Source: Circinella umbellata
Taxonomy: Eukaryota > Mucoromycota > Mucoromycetes > Mucorales > Lichtheimiaceae
DNA length: 64,000 nt
NCBI GenBank assembly: GCA_025093555.1
Contig: JAIWNF010000040.1
Span: 124,001 to 188,000, forward strand
Direction: 5' to 3'
Position numbers and translations under genes: made by a program. The notes beneath the pieces are model-generated. The model ran no database searches. It was not told the origin of the DNA and was given only the letters and a program-made list of their open reading frames with translations. Shown piece by piece: positions 36,795 through 48,135 of this stretch. Position 1 is the first letter of the stretch. Every line of letters begins with the position of its first letter.

Positions 36795-37350
36795 CGGAAT
36801 GAACACAATGCGTGGGAAACTAAAATTAAGTTGTATTAATTCATGCTACCGTAGCTTTTATTAAAGGCATTCACGCTCTGACAGACCCATAATACCATGA
36901 CACAAAAAATATAAAAAAAAAAGAAAACGGCCATTCCTTAGAATAAAAAAATTAGACACAAGTGTAAATTCTACAAAAACTGACAAATAAAGATTAAGTT
37001 GTGTCATTCCATCTCTACAACAATGTTCCCACTGCCACTTCTTCACCTTTATTATGAACACTCATGTTTTTTACACGCTCATAGTAGCATGACGCGAAAA
37101 AATATGAACAAAAAAGGAAATTGGGAAAAAGAAAAAAAAAAGTTCATTCCTTAAAGTAAAAAAAAATAGACTTGGCTGTAAATTCTACAGGAACTGAGCA
37201 TTCTGGAACAAACAAAGATTAGGTCGCGTCATTCCATCTCAATAACAATGTTGCTACTGCAACTTTTTTACTTTTATTAAACACATTCACGCTTTATACG
37301 CTTACATAGTACCATGACCCGAAAAATATGTTAAAAAGTAAAAAAAAAAA
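36795..37350 (+). repeat. Tandem ~210-bp units upstream of the copy B ORF
   Basis: Counterpart of 8783-9340. The first unit is shorter and more diverged; the last two (from about 36985 and 37219) share the same landmarks (CTACAGGAACTGAGCA, CAATGTTG, CATGAC). Confidence 0.7.
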
Positions 37351-37468
37351 TTGCCTAATGAGGAATCACATGGTTTTTTTTTTCTGAATCAAAATATATC
37401 CCGTTCTCTCGTTTTCTTTTTTCTTCTTCTTTACCCCTCAGAGCCTCTTTTTTTTTACTTTGTTACTT

Positions 37469-39493
37469 ATGTTCCGGCTACTTGAAGAATCCTTCCGTTA
37501 CGAACCTTTCGTTACTTTCGGTTTGGCTGTTTTTGCCTGCTATTTCGCTCTCATTGCGTTGAACGTTGTCTACTACTACTATTTGTTCCACTTCCTGTGG
37601 TTTTGCAGTTATGCATTTCTTGCCCTTGTGGCATTCATCTCTTTTTCGTCGTGTTGCAATCCTTTGCGCACATTTATTGTTGAACAATGCTTGTCATTGG
37701 GACCATTTTTCGTTTCGCCGTTGCCGCCAAGTCTCGACTATGCATTTGTTGCTTCTCGTTATGAGGAGGTTTCTCGTTTGCGGCGTGTGCTGTGTGAACC
37801 GCCTGTTGTGGGCAAAACCCGAGAAGAACCAAAGTCTCCTATTCCATATTTCAAGTATAATCACGATGATTGGATTAGATTTCACACACCTAATGGTGGT
37901 GCCAAGAACTTCTACCCTGTTGATGTGGAGGTGTATGAAACATTGGAAGATCTCTTGCGTGGTATCTTTCCTCACCGTCGTAATGATGACCGTAAAAAGT
38001 CACATTCAAACAGATCGCCAACTGTGCTCCCTGATGCAGTTGATCTCTTGTGCGAACAGTTCGCGGCCATGGACTTAGGTCCTAGTGCCCAAGCTTCGGC
38101 TCCTGTTCAACATCAAGATGAGCCTTCATCTTCGATGCCTGTTGATATTAATCGCGATGCTGTTGTGCAATCATGGGAAAATGAAGCTGACGCTGATTCC
38201 TTGGCACTTAATGGTACTTTGTCTTCTTCTCCAACAGGAACACCTTTCCCTGATTGTGATGTGGAAATGGATGATTCTTTTGTAGATGATTCCAATGAAA
38301 TCCCTTCTGCAGCTGCTGGAGAGATTGGTCCTGTTGCCATGGATATTGGTGGTGATTCCCTATCCATGGATAGCCGCGTACAAGAACTTGAACATCAACA
38401 TGTACAACAAGAAAGCACAGTTGGTTTTAATATCACTGATGCTATGCATACTGCTGCTGCGTTGGCTTTTATGCCACCAGCACAAGAGCAGTCAATGCCA
38501 GAGGAAAAAACTCCTACAAATGGCACTGATAATTATTCGGACGACTTTAGTCCTGAAATAATTGCTGATGCTGCTGTAGCTGAGGCCTCTGAACATGAGC
38601 AAGATGTGGGTGATTCCACAGCATCTGATGCACTTGCAACCAACATGTTACCGTCTTTGGACCAATCCAACAATACTACTGTTGGTAATGCTAGTTCTGT
38701 AGATATGTCTTCGGACTTCTCTACTATGACAAATGCTTCCACTTTGGTTGAGGATGCCAATGATGAAGGAAAAGCTCTATCTTTTAAGTTAGACTTTTCA
38801 AAGGCAGCTATTTTCCAACCTGTTAAACAGCGTTGTGCTACTTTTGTGGCTAGCTTGCCGATTATTGAAGAAGAAGATGACACTTATAGTGAAGATGAAG
38901 AAGTTCATGTAGGTGCCGATGAACTTGCAGAAGGTGATGCCTCTGAGCTGATCCCTGCCTATCAAGATCCCGCTGTTGAACCAGACTCTTCTGTTGCAGC
39001 TCCTTCTGTTCGGGGTGTTAAACGTGGTCTTGATACCACTGATGATAGCACTTTTTCCACGGATGAGGCTGAGTATGCTCCAGTTGTACGTCGACGTGTG
39101 CATGAGGGTGATTCCAAGAGTCTTGACAGTCAAGATGGTCAAAGTGAAGAAAATGGTGAAGCCACTGTGCCAATCCAGGATCAAAATACCACCGTGCCAG
39201 GCCCTTCTGTTGCAGCTCCTTCTGTCCGGGGTGTAAAGCGTGGTCTTGATACCACAGAGGACACTTTTTCAACGGATGAAGCTGAGTATGTCTCAGTTAG
39301 ACGTCGACGAGTAGATGAGGGTGATACCAATATTTCTATAAATCATGGCCGTAGTGAAGAAGACCGTGTAGGTGTCGACGGTCATATGAATGACGATGAA
39401 GCTCCTGCCCTCCCACCACCACAAGCTGCACCACTTCCTGAAGTTGATGATATTCTTGCTGAGATCCTTGGGGACGATGATGATGATGATTGA
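37469..39493 (+). CDS. Copy B: intact membrane/acidic-repeat protein of unknown family
   Basis: 674 residues from ATG 37469 (the frame extends nine bases upstream through TTG). Residues 1 to about 75 are strongly hydrophobic and aromatic, probably two membrane segments ending in a Cys pair. About 85-205 form the globular block (SRYEEVSRLRRVL, NHDDWIRFHTPNGGAKNFYP). The rest is acidic and repetitive: one 130-residue module, then two copies of a module with APSVRGVKRGLDTT, FSTDEAEY and RRRV, basic patches that could act as nuclear signals, and a DDDDDD end. I recognise no family. It differs from copy A by module content and by lacking the T-run frameshift. Followed by the same exon-like chain. 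A secreted, membrane or nuclear role cannot be chosen. Confidence 0.75.
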   Translation: MFRLLEESFRYEPFVTFGLAVFACYFALIALNVVYYYYLFHFLWFCSYAFLALVAFISFSSCCNPLRTFIVEQCLSLGPFFVSPLPPSLDYAFVASRYEEVSRLRRVLCEPPVVGKTREEPKSPIPYFKYNHDDWIRFHTPNGGAKNFYPVDVEVYETLEDLLRGIFPHRRNDDRKKSHSNRSPTVLPDAVDLLCEQFAAMDLGPSAQASAPVQHQDEPSSSMPVDINRDAVVQSWENEADADSLALNGTLSSSPTGTPFPDCDVEMDDSFVDDSNEIPSAAAGEIGPVAMDIGGDSLSMDSRVQELEHQHVQQESTVGFNITDAMHTAAALAFMPPAQEQSMPEEKTPTNGTDNYSDDFSPEIIADAAVAEASEHEQDVGDSTASDALATNMLPSLDQSNNTTVGNASSVDMSSDFSTMTNASTLVEDANDEGKALSFKLDFSKAAIFQPVKQRCATFVASLPIIEEEDDTYSEDEEVHVGADELAEGDASELIPAYQDPAVEPDSSVAAPSVRGVKRGLDTTDDSTFSTDEAEYAPVVRRRVHEGDSKSLDSQDGQSEENGEATVPIQDQNTTVPGPSVAAPSVRGVKRGLDTTEDTFSTDEAEYVSVRRRRVDEGDTNISINHGRSEEDRVGVDGHMNDDEAPALPPPQAAPLPEVDDILAEILGDDDDDD

Positions 39494-40621
39494 AGCAGAT
39501 CATTCGTAAGTATTATTTTTTTTTATATTCATATTTTTTTTCACCCTACTTGTCATAAATATTAACTTTTTTTTTTACTCTTTTTTTATTCTTTTATTTA
39601 TAGACGACGGGTAACTGTGTTCGTTTGTTGGTTTGAAGGAATTCTCGCGTTCTTTTTATTTTTTTTTACTCTTTTTTTATTTTTTTTTCTTTCTCTCTCT
39701 CTTTCCCAACATGTGTTTGTGTGTGCACCTCTGTTGATGATTGCTCTTACGTCCGTGTGTGTACGGCTTTTTTTTTCTTATTTTCTTTTCGACGCCTTCG
39801 GCATTTTGGTAAGTTTATTTAAAAGATAAAAAAAATCATATATGAAAAATAATTTCTCATGTGCATAAAAACTAATTGACACTATATCTTTATTTATTTT
39901 TTCTTATACGTAGCTGATGCGCGGCAGCCCGGTGTGTGTGTCCTTTTGTGCGTCCTTTGGCACTTTTTTTTCTTTTCTTTTACGACGCCTTCGGCATTTC
40001 TGGTAAGTGTAAAGATAAAAAAAAACATTTATATATAAAAACAATCTCTCATGTTCATAAAAACTAATTAACGATATAATTTTATTCTTATTTCTTTCTT
40101 ATAGCTGTTGTGCGGCAGCCCGGTGTGTGAGTCTTTTCTGCGCTCTTTTGGCGCTTTTTTTATGTGTGCTTTTGTGCATGCAACGGTCATGGTAAGTTAA
40201 TATACATTGACAACTTATCTTTAAAACAAGTTTCCACAAAATAATTTAATAACAATTACTAATAATTTTCTTTTGTATATTTAAAATTATATTAGGCATG
40301 AACTCTGTTTGTGCTTTTCGTATGTCGAGTAGACATATAATGGGGTGTCCGTTTTGGGCGCTTTGGCTTTTTGAAGTCAATGATACAAACAATGTCATGG
40401 TAAGTTTTCTATCATAACAAAATAACTTCAAAAAAAAAAGAGATAATAATCGCTGGGAACTAATCATTTAATTGTTTTTAACGGAATATATAGACGTTGT
40501 TATGCTGCGTGTGTGTGCGCTTCTAAAGGTTTGGTTGGCTTGGTGTCGGCACTGCGGCAATTTGCCTTTTGAAACGGGTTGGCAGGGAGGCATTTCGGTG
40601 GATGGTCTCATTGGGATCAAG
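39494..40621 (+). other. Copy B: chain of apparent non-coding exons and introns
   Basis: Donor at 39506; exons 39604-39808, 39914-40002, 40105-40191, 40296-40399 and 40494-40621. All splice signals match copy A; the weak GTTAG of copy A is GTAAG here, and the second acceptor has gained a CGTAG. The tandem exon duplication is also present. Confidence 0.55.
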
Positions 40622-43600
40622 GTAAGAAGGGGTTGGGGGAATAGGACGCGGCATGGATGTCCTGTGTCATAACCACCGGGAGTAAAGGGGTATCTGTATA
40701 TGCTCGGTCTAGGCTCTGGCCTTAGACTATTTGGGGTGGGGATGTTCGTTATTGTGGTAGGGTGAAAAGGACGAGCTTTTGTATACCCCTACGTCATTCC
40801 TTGTTAGTCTTGGTGAGCAAGATGAGGCATATTTGGAACACCAACAGATCTTTTGCAGCCGCCGGTTTTTGTTTCTTAATGACAACAAGACTCATTTAAT
40901 TTATATTATTTTACTGTAAGTTATCATTTTCATTATCATTTTTTGTTTTATATATTTTTATATACTTTAAAAGTGTAAGTTACTAAATATTGAAAGTTTT
41001 TCATATATTTTTTATTGGTTTCTTTTTAATAACAATTTTTTTTCTATCTACGGGAATAAATTTGTTATGAAAAGAAATCTGTTAGAAAAATTATCAAGGT
41101 CAAAACAAGTTGTTGTCATTGTTTCAAGTTACTGTTTTCAAGTCGCAAAGATCTTGTCAAAAGTACCATTATGACCTTATTCTGTGCTCGTCGGGACTAA
41201 TGAGGTGGTAGCCGTGGATACAAGAGTTCGTTCGAAGTAGCTCAACTGCAATAACGACGCCTCATTCCAGATAGTCTCTGGTCATCCTAGGCTGTTGTGT
41301 ATATGGGTACCTCGATCTCCCACCGGTTATGGCATAGACTCTGTGTTATTGTTTCTGTTTTTCCTTCTTCTTCTTACCTCCCGTTGAGATTTTGAAGCTG
41401 GGATCGTCTTCCTGTCAAGAGGGGGCTTATTGCAGCTGTGTCGGGAATCGTGGTACATTGTGGGAAGGTGTACTATGTGTTCTAATCGGGCTTTCCAAGG
41501 TGGAAGAAAGCGTTGTTTCTATTTCCTTGGTGGGTATATGGAAAAGAAACATGGAGTGTACGCGATGTGAATGGTCGTTTTTGGTGACGACTGACTTTGA
41601 CCCTATTCAATGCTTTGGCAATTCAAGGCTCCCGTGGTTTTTTGTTAATGATGTCGTGGTAACGACTGACTTTGACCCTAACTATGGCTAGCTATTGTCA
41701 TTTTTGGTATTTGATTTTGGTGATTAGAAAGTTAATCCAATTGTTTTCGTAAATTAATTTGTGAAAGCAGGCCATTATTATACATCTGTGTATAAGAGAG
41801 AAACAAAAAAAAGAGAATCCCGTCTTTGGCTTGAATGGAATTTATTGTGCTTTGATATTAGTTCTTGGTGGCTCTGATACTGAAAAACCTTTTTTCATTC
41901 ATCTTCACATATTCATTTCCTTTGGGAATGTTTACCTTTATGATACAATCTTTGTTTCTTTCTTCTTACATTGATTGAGCCGATTTACCTGTTACTATTG
42001 TTTTTATTATTAAGACTCATAGTTGGTACTTTGGTGTGTATTATATTGGGTGATAATGGAACTATTCTGGTAAAAATTATATATAATTGCTAGTCTAAAA
42101 AAAAAGGGAGCAATATTTATTATTCAGCTATTTGATGCGGTCACTATTTGGTTTCACAATTCGGTGCCTTACTTTATCAACTTTTTGATCAATCTTAAAC
42201 GAAACTTGTAACTCTTTACTACTTGTTTTTTATTGGAACCATATTATGACCGCAACATTTTGATGGGAATTAACGAGATAGGAAGGATTCATGTGTGTAT
42301 ATGCTCCTACTTGGTGTGTACCTCCTTCAACCGACTTTATATCTTATTTCATGGTGCTTTATATTTATCTGGCGTTGATAAATTATTTCAGATGATTTAT
42401 TCATTATTCAAGAAACAACATGCTATCCATCAAGCATAGTTGTTCTATTGTCATTTACTTTTGAAATAAGGAGTACATATACACACAAGAAACCAAATCC
42501 CACATTCAAGATGTATTTGATAAACCATCATCAAATCAATCTCAAGTTTTATTACGTATTCATCCAGTGAATAAAAACAATAACCAGTCAAGTAGCAAAT
42601 CATTTGGTGATGTATGAACCCGTGTTATTCAAGAAACAACATACATCAATCCATATGATGAAGTGCATAAGTAACATCAAGAAGAATAAAGAAAAAGGTG
42701 GGCAATTTGTTATTATGACACAGACCAGATGAGTGTCATAATAATATTACATGTGGTAGACAGCAACAAAATGTGGGATTTGGTTTCGCTCTCGTATTAC
42801 ACGAGGTACACATCTATTTAGATTATCATGGTGAACTATCTATTATGGCGCATCCATTACGATCCATTACGATCTAGTCAAGAAGGTGAACTATATTTAT
42901 CAAGAAACACAACAAAAAACCTTTTAATTATCAAGATTTTTGTTTCTTCGTATTTATTTTCGGTGTTGGCAAGACTGGAATATGACTTTCGACGCTTCTA
43001 TGCATACGTGTACTATTATTGCATATCAAGACGATCATTTCTCAAGTTATTTCAAGAACAATAATCTAAATTATCACTTCAAGAAGGTCATGATGTATTT
43101 ATTCTATTCACTGTTATTTTTGGATATGGAGGTTACACACACAAACACACATACATACACACGTGGACGAATATGCACACACGCAAATTCCTGCCACCAT
43201 ATTCGAAAATAACAGTGGATGAATATTCCAGTCTTGCCTCAATCCAACATCAATATACCCAAGTCTATTCCCTCTTATTCCAAAAAGAAAAAAGAAAGGT
43301 ACGTTGTGAAATATTAATACTGAAATTCCAGTATTCTTAAGAAATGTAAATGGTAATGTTGTTATTTGTGTGTGTGATGATGATTGCCAAAAAAAAGATA
43401 CAAAAAAAAAAGATATATGAAAAAAGATATACAAAAAAAAATACAAAAAATACTATTAACCTTTATTATTACTATCCAAATATTCCCTCATACCCCTCAT
43501 ACCCCTCATACATCCTTCTCTACACAAAGACACAAACACACCACAAAGGAAATCTAAAATCAACAGGCAACCAGAGAAGCAAAAGAGCTTCCGATATATA

Positions 43601-44490
43601 GAAAAGATATTCTATATCAATGGATATTCTTCAAAAAAGATAAAATCAAAAGCAGTAAACAAGTCCATCTATTTCTAAACATAAAAAATCTATCATGTCA
43701 AGGATCAAAAAAAAAAAAAAAAAAACTCAAGATCCAGCACTACAATCAAGACCAAAAATGTCCAATCAAACCAATGACAAATATGCTACAACCCATCGGT
43801 TACAACAATCTGAAAAATAAGAAGCAATACTCAAAATCAAAATAACCAACTAAATAATCACTGTCGGTAAATACAAATATAATTCCACTTTAAGCAACAA
43901 AATCAATACATATGCCCAACTCCTATTCAATATCAAAAGAGCAATAATTAGAAAAGCATATCATACTATCACACAAAATCAATTCCAACAGTTACTGTTG
44001 TCAAGAGCAGCAATAACAAAAAAAAAGCATACCATCCATCAATAATTCTCTGTATCGAGTAAAAGTCAATATAAATCATCGACAACAAAAGATCATCCAT
44101 TGAAATACGAATCATCAATATCAACAGCAGCTCTTTTGTTCTCTCTCGTTCACACACATCACTCTATTATGATAACCAAAACAACAACAGCAATCTTATT
44201 ATACACTAATATTATCTTATATACAAAAAAAAAAACAAAAAAAAAAAGAGGCAAGATTCATCACACACATTAATAATGAAACTACTAATAACATTTATTA
44301 GATTACTTGGATAATAGGTATTTTTTATTTTACAATCGTGCACATTCATACACATTTATATAACCCCTTTTGACCTTATTTATTTACTATCCTTTGTATA
44401 TCTATCATATTGTAAATATATACCATTTTCATTAGTTAGTAATAATAATCATAATAATAAAATATTGGGTAAGTATATTGATAATACCAA
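40622..44490 (+). other. Copy B: long non-coding tail
   Basis: Nearly identical to 12484-16335, including all short inverted and direct repeats. Visible differences are mostly homopolymer lengths and a few substitutions. Confidence 0.7.
42489..42787. repeat. 18-bp inverted repeat enclosing a 12-bp hairpin (copy B)
   Basis: Same arms and inner stem as in copy A: 42489-42506 pairs with 42770-42787, with the TTATTATGACAC stem inside. Confidence 0.75.
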
Positions 44491-45598
44491 CTACTCCTCC
44501 ACCAAACTTTTTTCCCATTAAGGGTTTTTTTTTAGTTATGGTACCAACGCTCTTACTATTTATTTTTTATATATATTCTTATCCCTTTGTACCGCAAGGA
44601 AGCGACTGTATGTCTATAGACGAATGTCACTTAGTCTTCCATAATAAATAAACAAAAATTTTCAACTATATTGATAATAATTATTTTCCGATCAAAGACA
44701 TGATATCAACCCTATTTTTGAAGTTACTGGTGGATAAAATAGGGATCTTTTTTTTTTCCATACCTAATTATATTATATAAATATGTGAGAAAAGTATATA
44801 TTTCTACTGAAATTTAGATTCAAACTTCAGTGTTGTACACAGCTGACATATTAAAATCAGCTTAGCATAAATAACTACTAATTAAACTCTCACTTGGAAG
44901 AAGATATTAGGATTCAAACCTACCTTCTTTATATTAATATAAAGAACATCAAGCTATATTCCTATATCTTCAATAAGATATTTATGAAAAGAAATAAAAA
45001 CAAGGATCAGAAAATAAAAAAAAATAAAAAATGAAGTATATATAGAAGGAAGATAAGTGTTAAATACAAAAGAAGAAAAGGAGAATTGAAAAGTAAAAAG
45101 AAAGGATAGTTATAGAGTAATGTAAGATAATATAATATATATGTATAAAAAATAAAAGAGTAAGATATATGTTATATGTTTTAAAAGGGGTAGTTATTGG
45201 TTTGAAAAGGTACGGATCCACATCCCATTATCTACTTTATGTAGTTTATTACCTTGTAGGTATGGTAAATATTTTATTTTATGAATTAAAGGGGAGGTAT
45301 AGATACCATGGTAAAAATTTGCCATCATATCTATAGTAGGTTCCTGATGCTTATGATACAAGAAGTTAATGATAAGCTTATATAACCTATATGTAGGCAT
45401 ATATCCATACGGTTTCTTTTGTATATCTCGCAAATCCATTTTTGAGGTGTTAGAGACTGATTGGAATAAATATTCCCGAAAGTAGTATTCTACTGGTCTG
45501 CTTTTATATGCACTTTTTACTTTATAGGTACCGCTCTATTATATAGAATTAGTTAATAAAGTTAATTCTGATATATAAAGTAAACTCATTTTAGTTAC
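44491..45598. other. AT-rich region with one doubtful open frame
   Basis: AT-rich, with A-rich runs near 45000. An 81-codon frame on the minus strand (45439-45194) has plausible amino-acid use (Tyr, Lys, Pro mix) and may be a 3' exon of the gene at 45599-46389, but no donor/acceptor pair I tested joins the two in frame. Confidence 0.35.
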
Positions 45599-46389
45599 CT
45601 TAAAAATAGTATTTGAATTTTACAAAAAGTCTCATATCCCAGGTTTCTTATATCAACACTATCAAGAAGGCGGCTGATATGAGCTTTACGCTGGCTGGTA
45701 TCAATGTATAAAACACGTTCCCAAAGGTCTTTACACATTGCTTTTATAAAAGCATTACATGTTTGTTGCGTAAATTCATAATAGGATATCCATGTCAATA
45801 AAATACATGCAGAATCATTATTAGAGAGCTCAATTGTTGCCAATTGAGATCTAATTTCATCAATTATGTCAGGGACTAAAATATTTACTTCTTCGTTTCT
45901 ACTATCAATATCATTTATAATGCCTGGTATACAAGATAAATTGATAGTGCTACTAGATAATATATCTTCTGGTATGTTATTTTCTTCTACTAATTCTTGT
46001 AGAAGTTCAATAGGCTTGATTAACTGAATCTTGGGCCCTTTTTTCAGATCTGAGTAATTATTATATAATACACGACGGAAGTATGGTGGATCAAAAGGGC
46101 CTTTGAATGACAAGAGAGTATCTGGATCTAAATCAATCGTATCTATTAAAAATAAAAGATCCGAAGAATGGCATTGACGTATTATTATTAATTCTTTAAC
46201 CTTATTCCACCAAGAATAGTGAGGTGATTTTGAGAATAAGGAAAAGTCAAGGAATGTTACTAATGCTAGTTTTTTCTTACCCATTCCAAGTTGTAAGTTG
46301 TGAATAAAAGGATAGCAAGAGTTTTTTAGATTATGGTGTAAATAAAAACAAGCCAATTCCCCTTTTTTAATCAATAACAACTCCGCCAT
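45599..46389 (-). CDS. Unidentified protein, possibly first exon of a longer gene
   Basis: The frame opens at ATG 46389 and runs 264 codons to a stop at 45595; a GTAACT donor directly before the stop (45598) suggests the coding exon ends at 45599. The product is a soluble mix with LLLIKKGELACFYLHHN at the start, a KKKLALVTFLDFS block, acidic loops and a helical C-terminal half. No motif I know is present. It sits between copy B and a Helitron relic, so it could be a host gene or cargo. Coding status rests on length and composition only. Confidence 0.5.
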
Positions 46390-46784
46390 ACAATAATATA
46401 ATCAGAACTGTACACTCCAACATTACAAAATCAAGTTTGCAGTATAAGCATTTGAAAAAAAAATGTTTATAGTTTTCTTTTTCTCTTTTTTTATTCCTCA
46501 ATTCTATCGATCCGAATACTGATCTACTTAGCAAGATTGAATTGAAGGATTAGCGCGTCATAAGCCTTATGGCGAGAAGAAGAAGCTAACGGGCGCACCG
46601 AATGTAGATACTTCCATTGCTGGACAATTTGACTTCAATGGGCGGTCCTGTAACCGTATTTATATACTACCTTTAACAAAACCAATTATCCCACCTATTA
46701 TATTCGAAATCCAGAGAAAAGTATAGACGCGACAAGTTTATACTACGTGTTATTTACTACTTAATAATTTGTTGCTCAAAAGTG

Positions 46785-48135
46785 CAATAAACCCACTCCT
46801 GATCCCTTTTCTGTGCGAAACGTAGTCACCAAATTCAGTTACATATAATTTATGATTCACACATATCCTTATGGAGCAAATCTCAATAATCAAGCAGCTC
46901 GGATGCATGATAAAATGTTTTATGTTCAAAAAGATATGCAAATGAAACACGCTTTGATGAAAATGGAAACTTGACGGAATATCCCCCATCGCACAATTAA
47001 TACAGCAAGTTATTAAATTGAACAATCAATGGGTAGTTACCCTATCATCTTTATCTAACGACCAAGTACAATTCACATATAAATATTAAAATCTGTGCAA
47101 GCAATAAGACAGTAAAATATTTGTACAAATATGTTTACAAAGGATCTGGTCGGGCTCATGTTACTATTGGAACTACTCAAAATACCGCCGCCACTCAAAA
47201 TAACGTAGCTCAAAATGCAAGAAATGAAAATCAAAATGAAATCGAGTCGTTTCACTTAACGTTCGATATGTATCAGTAGCAGAAACTTGTTGGAAAACTT
47301 TTTGAAAAGGTTATACAAGACCATTTTCCTTTAATCAAACGACTGGATATACATTTATCATTAGAAGAGTCTGTATACTTTGATGCGGATGTTCATTCAA
47401 CTTTCAGCTCTCGCAACAGACGACCAACATAAACTGATTGGTTCTTCTTCGAATCGATGTGATTTTCAAGCTCTCGACAATATCTATATAACGATATACA
47501 TTCAGCATATATGTATATAATAGACAGAAAGAAGGTTGGTCTATCACCGCGGTAAATCTCACAATCATGGTATTTTTTCAATATCCCGCATGCACTTTAT
47601 TCAGACAAGGGATTCAGAAAAATAAAGCTTAAGGCTATTATTATTACATGTTTCTAGCGCTACTAGCTTTAAAGAGTTCGCGTACTTAAAATTGATGTAG
47701 AGTATCCAGACTTTAAAGCTGCAGCACGAGTCCGTGGGTTATTACAAGATGACAATGGATGGGATAGATGCCTTGTTGAGGCTGTATAAATCATTACATT
47801 TGCTTCACGACTTCATATTTTTTTTTGTCATTGGGACACATATCGTGATGACATAGCGGCTGACTTTTTTGAAAATCGTCGCCGCCAACTACAACTTGAG
47901 TCAGGTCAACAGCGTGTTGAAATTTTTAGATGAGGATATGGCAACGTGCAGTAGAACAATTAGTATCTTTATTAACCCAGTTGTGAGCTCTTTTTAGCTG
48001 AATTTACTAACATGCCACAATGACCGCTTCAATAACAAGGTGCTAGACAGCATACTTATGATCGACTTTTAGAAGAAGAAACGCAGTATAATTGTGTTCA
48101 GCTTACCATTAATGTAAGGCGTCCAGAAAAAGATT
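46785..48135 (+). pseudogene. Decayed Helitron Rep/helicase gene
   Basis: Fragments in shifting frames follow the order of Helitron helicases: RNVVTKFSY (46816-46842), a degraded PYGANLNNQAARMHDKM block, NKTVKYLYKYVYKG (from 47111), NEIESFHLTFDMYQ followed by a stop where the family has the conserved Ser/Ala, then KLFEKVIQDHFPLIKRLDIHL, DIHSAYMYIIDRKK and KAAARVRGLLQDDNGWDRC (near 47720-47780). Many stops and frameshifts make it non-functional. Only the region between the replication initiator and the start of the helicase is legible; the ATPase motifs are missing or unreadable. No Helitron ends (5' TC, 3' hairpin-CTRR) could be placed. Confidence 0.8.

Larger units (their letters stand above)
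36690..44490 (+). repeat. Copy B of the 7.7-kb directly repeated unit
   Basis: Same orientation and internal order as 8640-16335. The last shared block is the CATTTTCATTAGTTA region; copy B then has a small ATAATAATC expansion and diverges by about 44490. The 3' 4 kb is nearly identical to copy A, whereas the far 5' flank and parts of the ORF differ clearly. Confidence 0.9.

Noticed and set aside
45194..45439. Separate 81-codon gene
   Set aside because: Too short and unsupported alone; mentioned only as a possible 3' exon.
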